49,083 nucleotides of DNA from DASZZZ01 sp036260375 (lineage in GTDB: Bacteria; Actinomycetota; CADDZG01; WHSQ01): NCBI GenBank assembly GCA_036260375.1, contig DASZZZ010000058.1, forward strand, positions 1-49,083. Direction: 5' to 3'. The notes under the pieces are model-generated. The model did no database searches. It was not told where the DNA came from and saw only the letters and a program-made list of their open reading frames with translations. A program made the position numbers and the translations under genes. Shown here piece by piece: positions 48,923 through 49,083 of this stretch (position 1 is the first letter of the stretch; each line of letters starts with the position of its first letter).

Positions 48923-49083
48923 GTGGCTCTCGTAGTCCAGAAGTATGGGGGGACTTCAGTCGCCGACGCCGAGCGCATCGCGCGCGTCGCGCGGCGCGTC
49001 GTGGATGCGGCCGAGTCCGGACAAAAGGTGTGCGTGGTCGTCTCGGCGATGGGCCACACGACCGACGAGCTCGTCGAGCTCGC
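48923..49083 (+). CDS. lysC: Aspartate kinase, N-terminal part (cut by window edge)
   Basis: Catalyses the first step from aspartate to lysine, threonine and methionine. Only 53 codons are present, from GTG 48923. They start VVQKYGGTSVAD, the nucleotide-binding KxGGTS motif of aspartokinases, followed by IARVARRVVDA and VCVVVSAMGHTTDELV. The recR-lysC order is common in actinobacteria. Confidence 0.93.
   Translation, partial: MALVVQKYGGTSVADAERIARVARRVVDAAESGQKVCVVVSAMGHTTDELVEL

Overview
The window is about 49 kb of very GC-rich DNA whose genes point to a deep-branching actinobacterium, perhaps Acidimicrobiia-like (inference). The pointers are a bacterial proteasome activator (Bpa) gene, the run dnaX-ybaB-recR-lysC, many GTG/TTG starts, TAnnnT -10 boxes placed 6-9 nt before starts (probably leaderless mRNAs), and hairpin terminators without U-tracts. 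Four serine tRNAs (UGA, GCU, CGA, GGA), one tRNA-Arg(ACG) and a large, Bacillus-size SRP RNA are present. The edges cut serS (left) and lysC (right).

Layout. 1-2.8 kb: end of serS and three related small lipoproteins. 2.84-8.1 kb: a lower-GC island inserted next to tRNA-Ser(UGA). It carries a tightly packed set: GHKL ATPase fused to a FokI-like nuclease domain, an amino-methyltransferase and a Zn/HNH-like protein. It ends at a decayed copy of the tRNA 3' half. 8.1-11.8 kb: secreted serine protease overlapping a BsuPI-domain lipoprotein, and an LVIVD propeller protein. 11.9-17.5 kb: pstSCAB-phoR-phoP with a PHO-box-like promoter. 17.5 kb: a relic of the 5' half of the same tRNA-Ser gene. 17.7-28.4 kb: NERD protein, ArsR-AHSA1 pair, SnoaL-like protein, acyltransferase, CPBP protease, Nif3-like protein, proS, a secreted EEP-fold enzyme, a phosphatase-like enzyme and bpa.

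28.4-33.9 kb, all on the minus strand, is the most unusual part. A two-component system (NarL/DesK type) is followed by five tiny single-span membrane protein genes. Four of them are preceded by copies of a roughly 140-nt leader that appears able to fold and shows compensatory changes. The array runs without gaps, through ATGA/GTGA overlaps, into a CDP-alcohol phosphatidyltransferase, a CdsA homologue and a YqaA-like membrane protein. A membrane-stress or lipid-homeostasis module, or a type I toxin-like array, are both possible.

34.0-36.6 kb: a four-gene operon of two different ArsA/Get3-like ATPases with complementary motif losses and two paralogous small proteins. 36.8-43.5 kb: a membrane-anchored unknown, cstA with a CxxC thioredoxin-like gene, and three tandem glucose/sorbosone-dehydrogenase-like propellers. 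43.5-49 kb: tRNA genes, PGPGW protein, tadA, SRP RNA, dnaX, ybaB, recR, a Tat-exported Cys-rich peptide and the start of lysC.

The strongest candidates for undescribed biology are the microprotein/leader array, the GHKL-FokI/methyltransferase/HNH island and the paired ArsA operon. All functions are inferred from sequence motifs read by eye; no database search was run.
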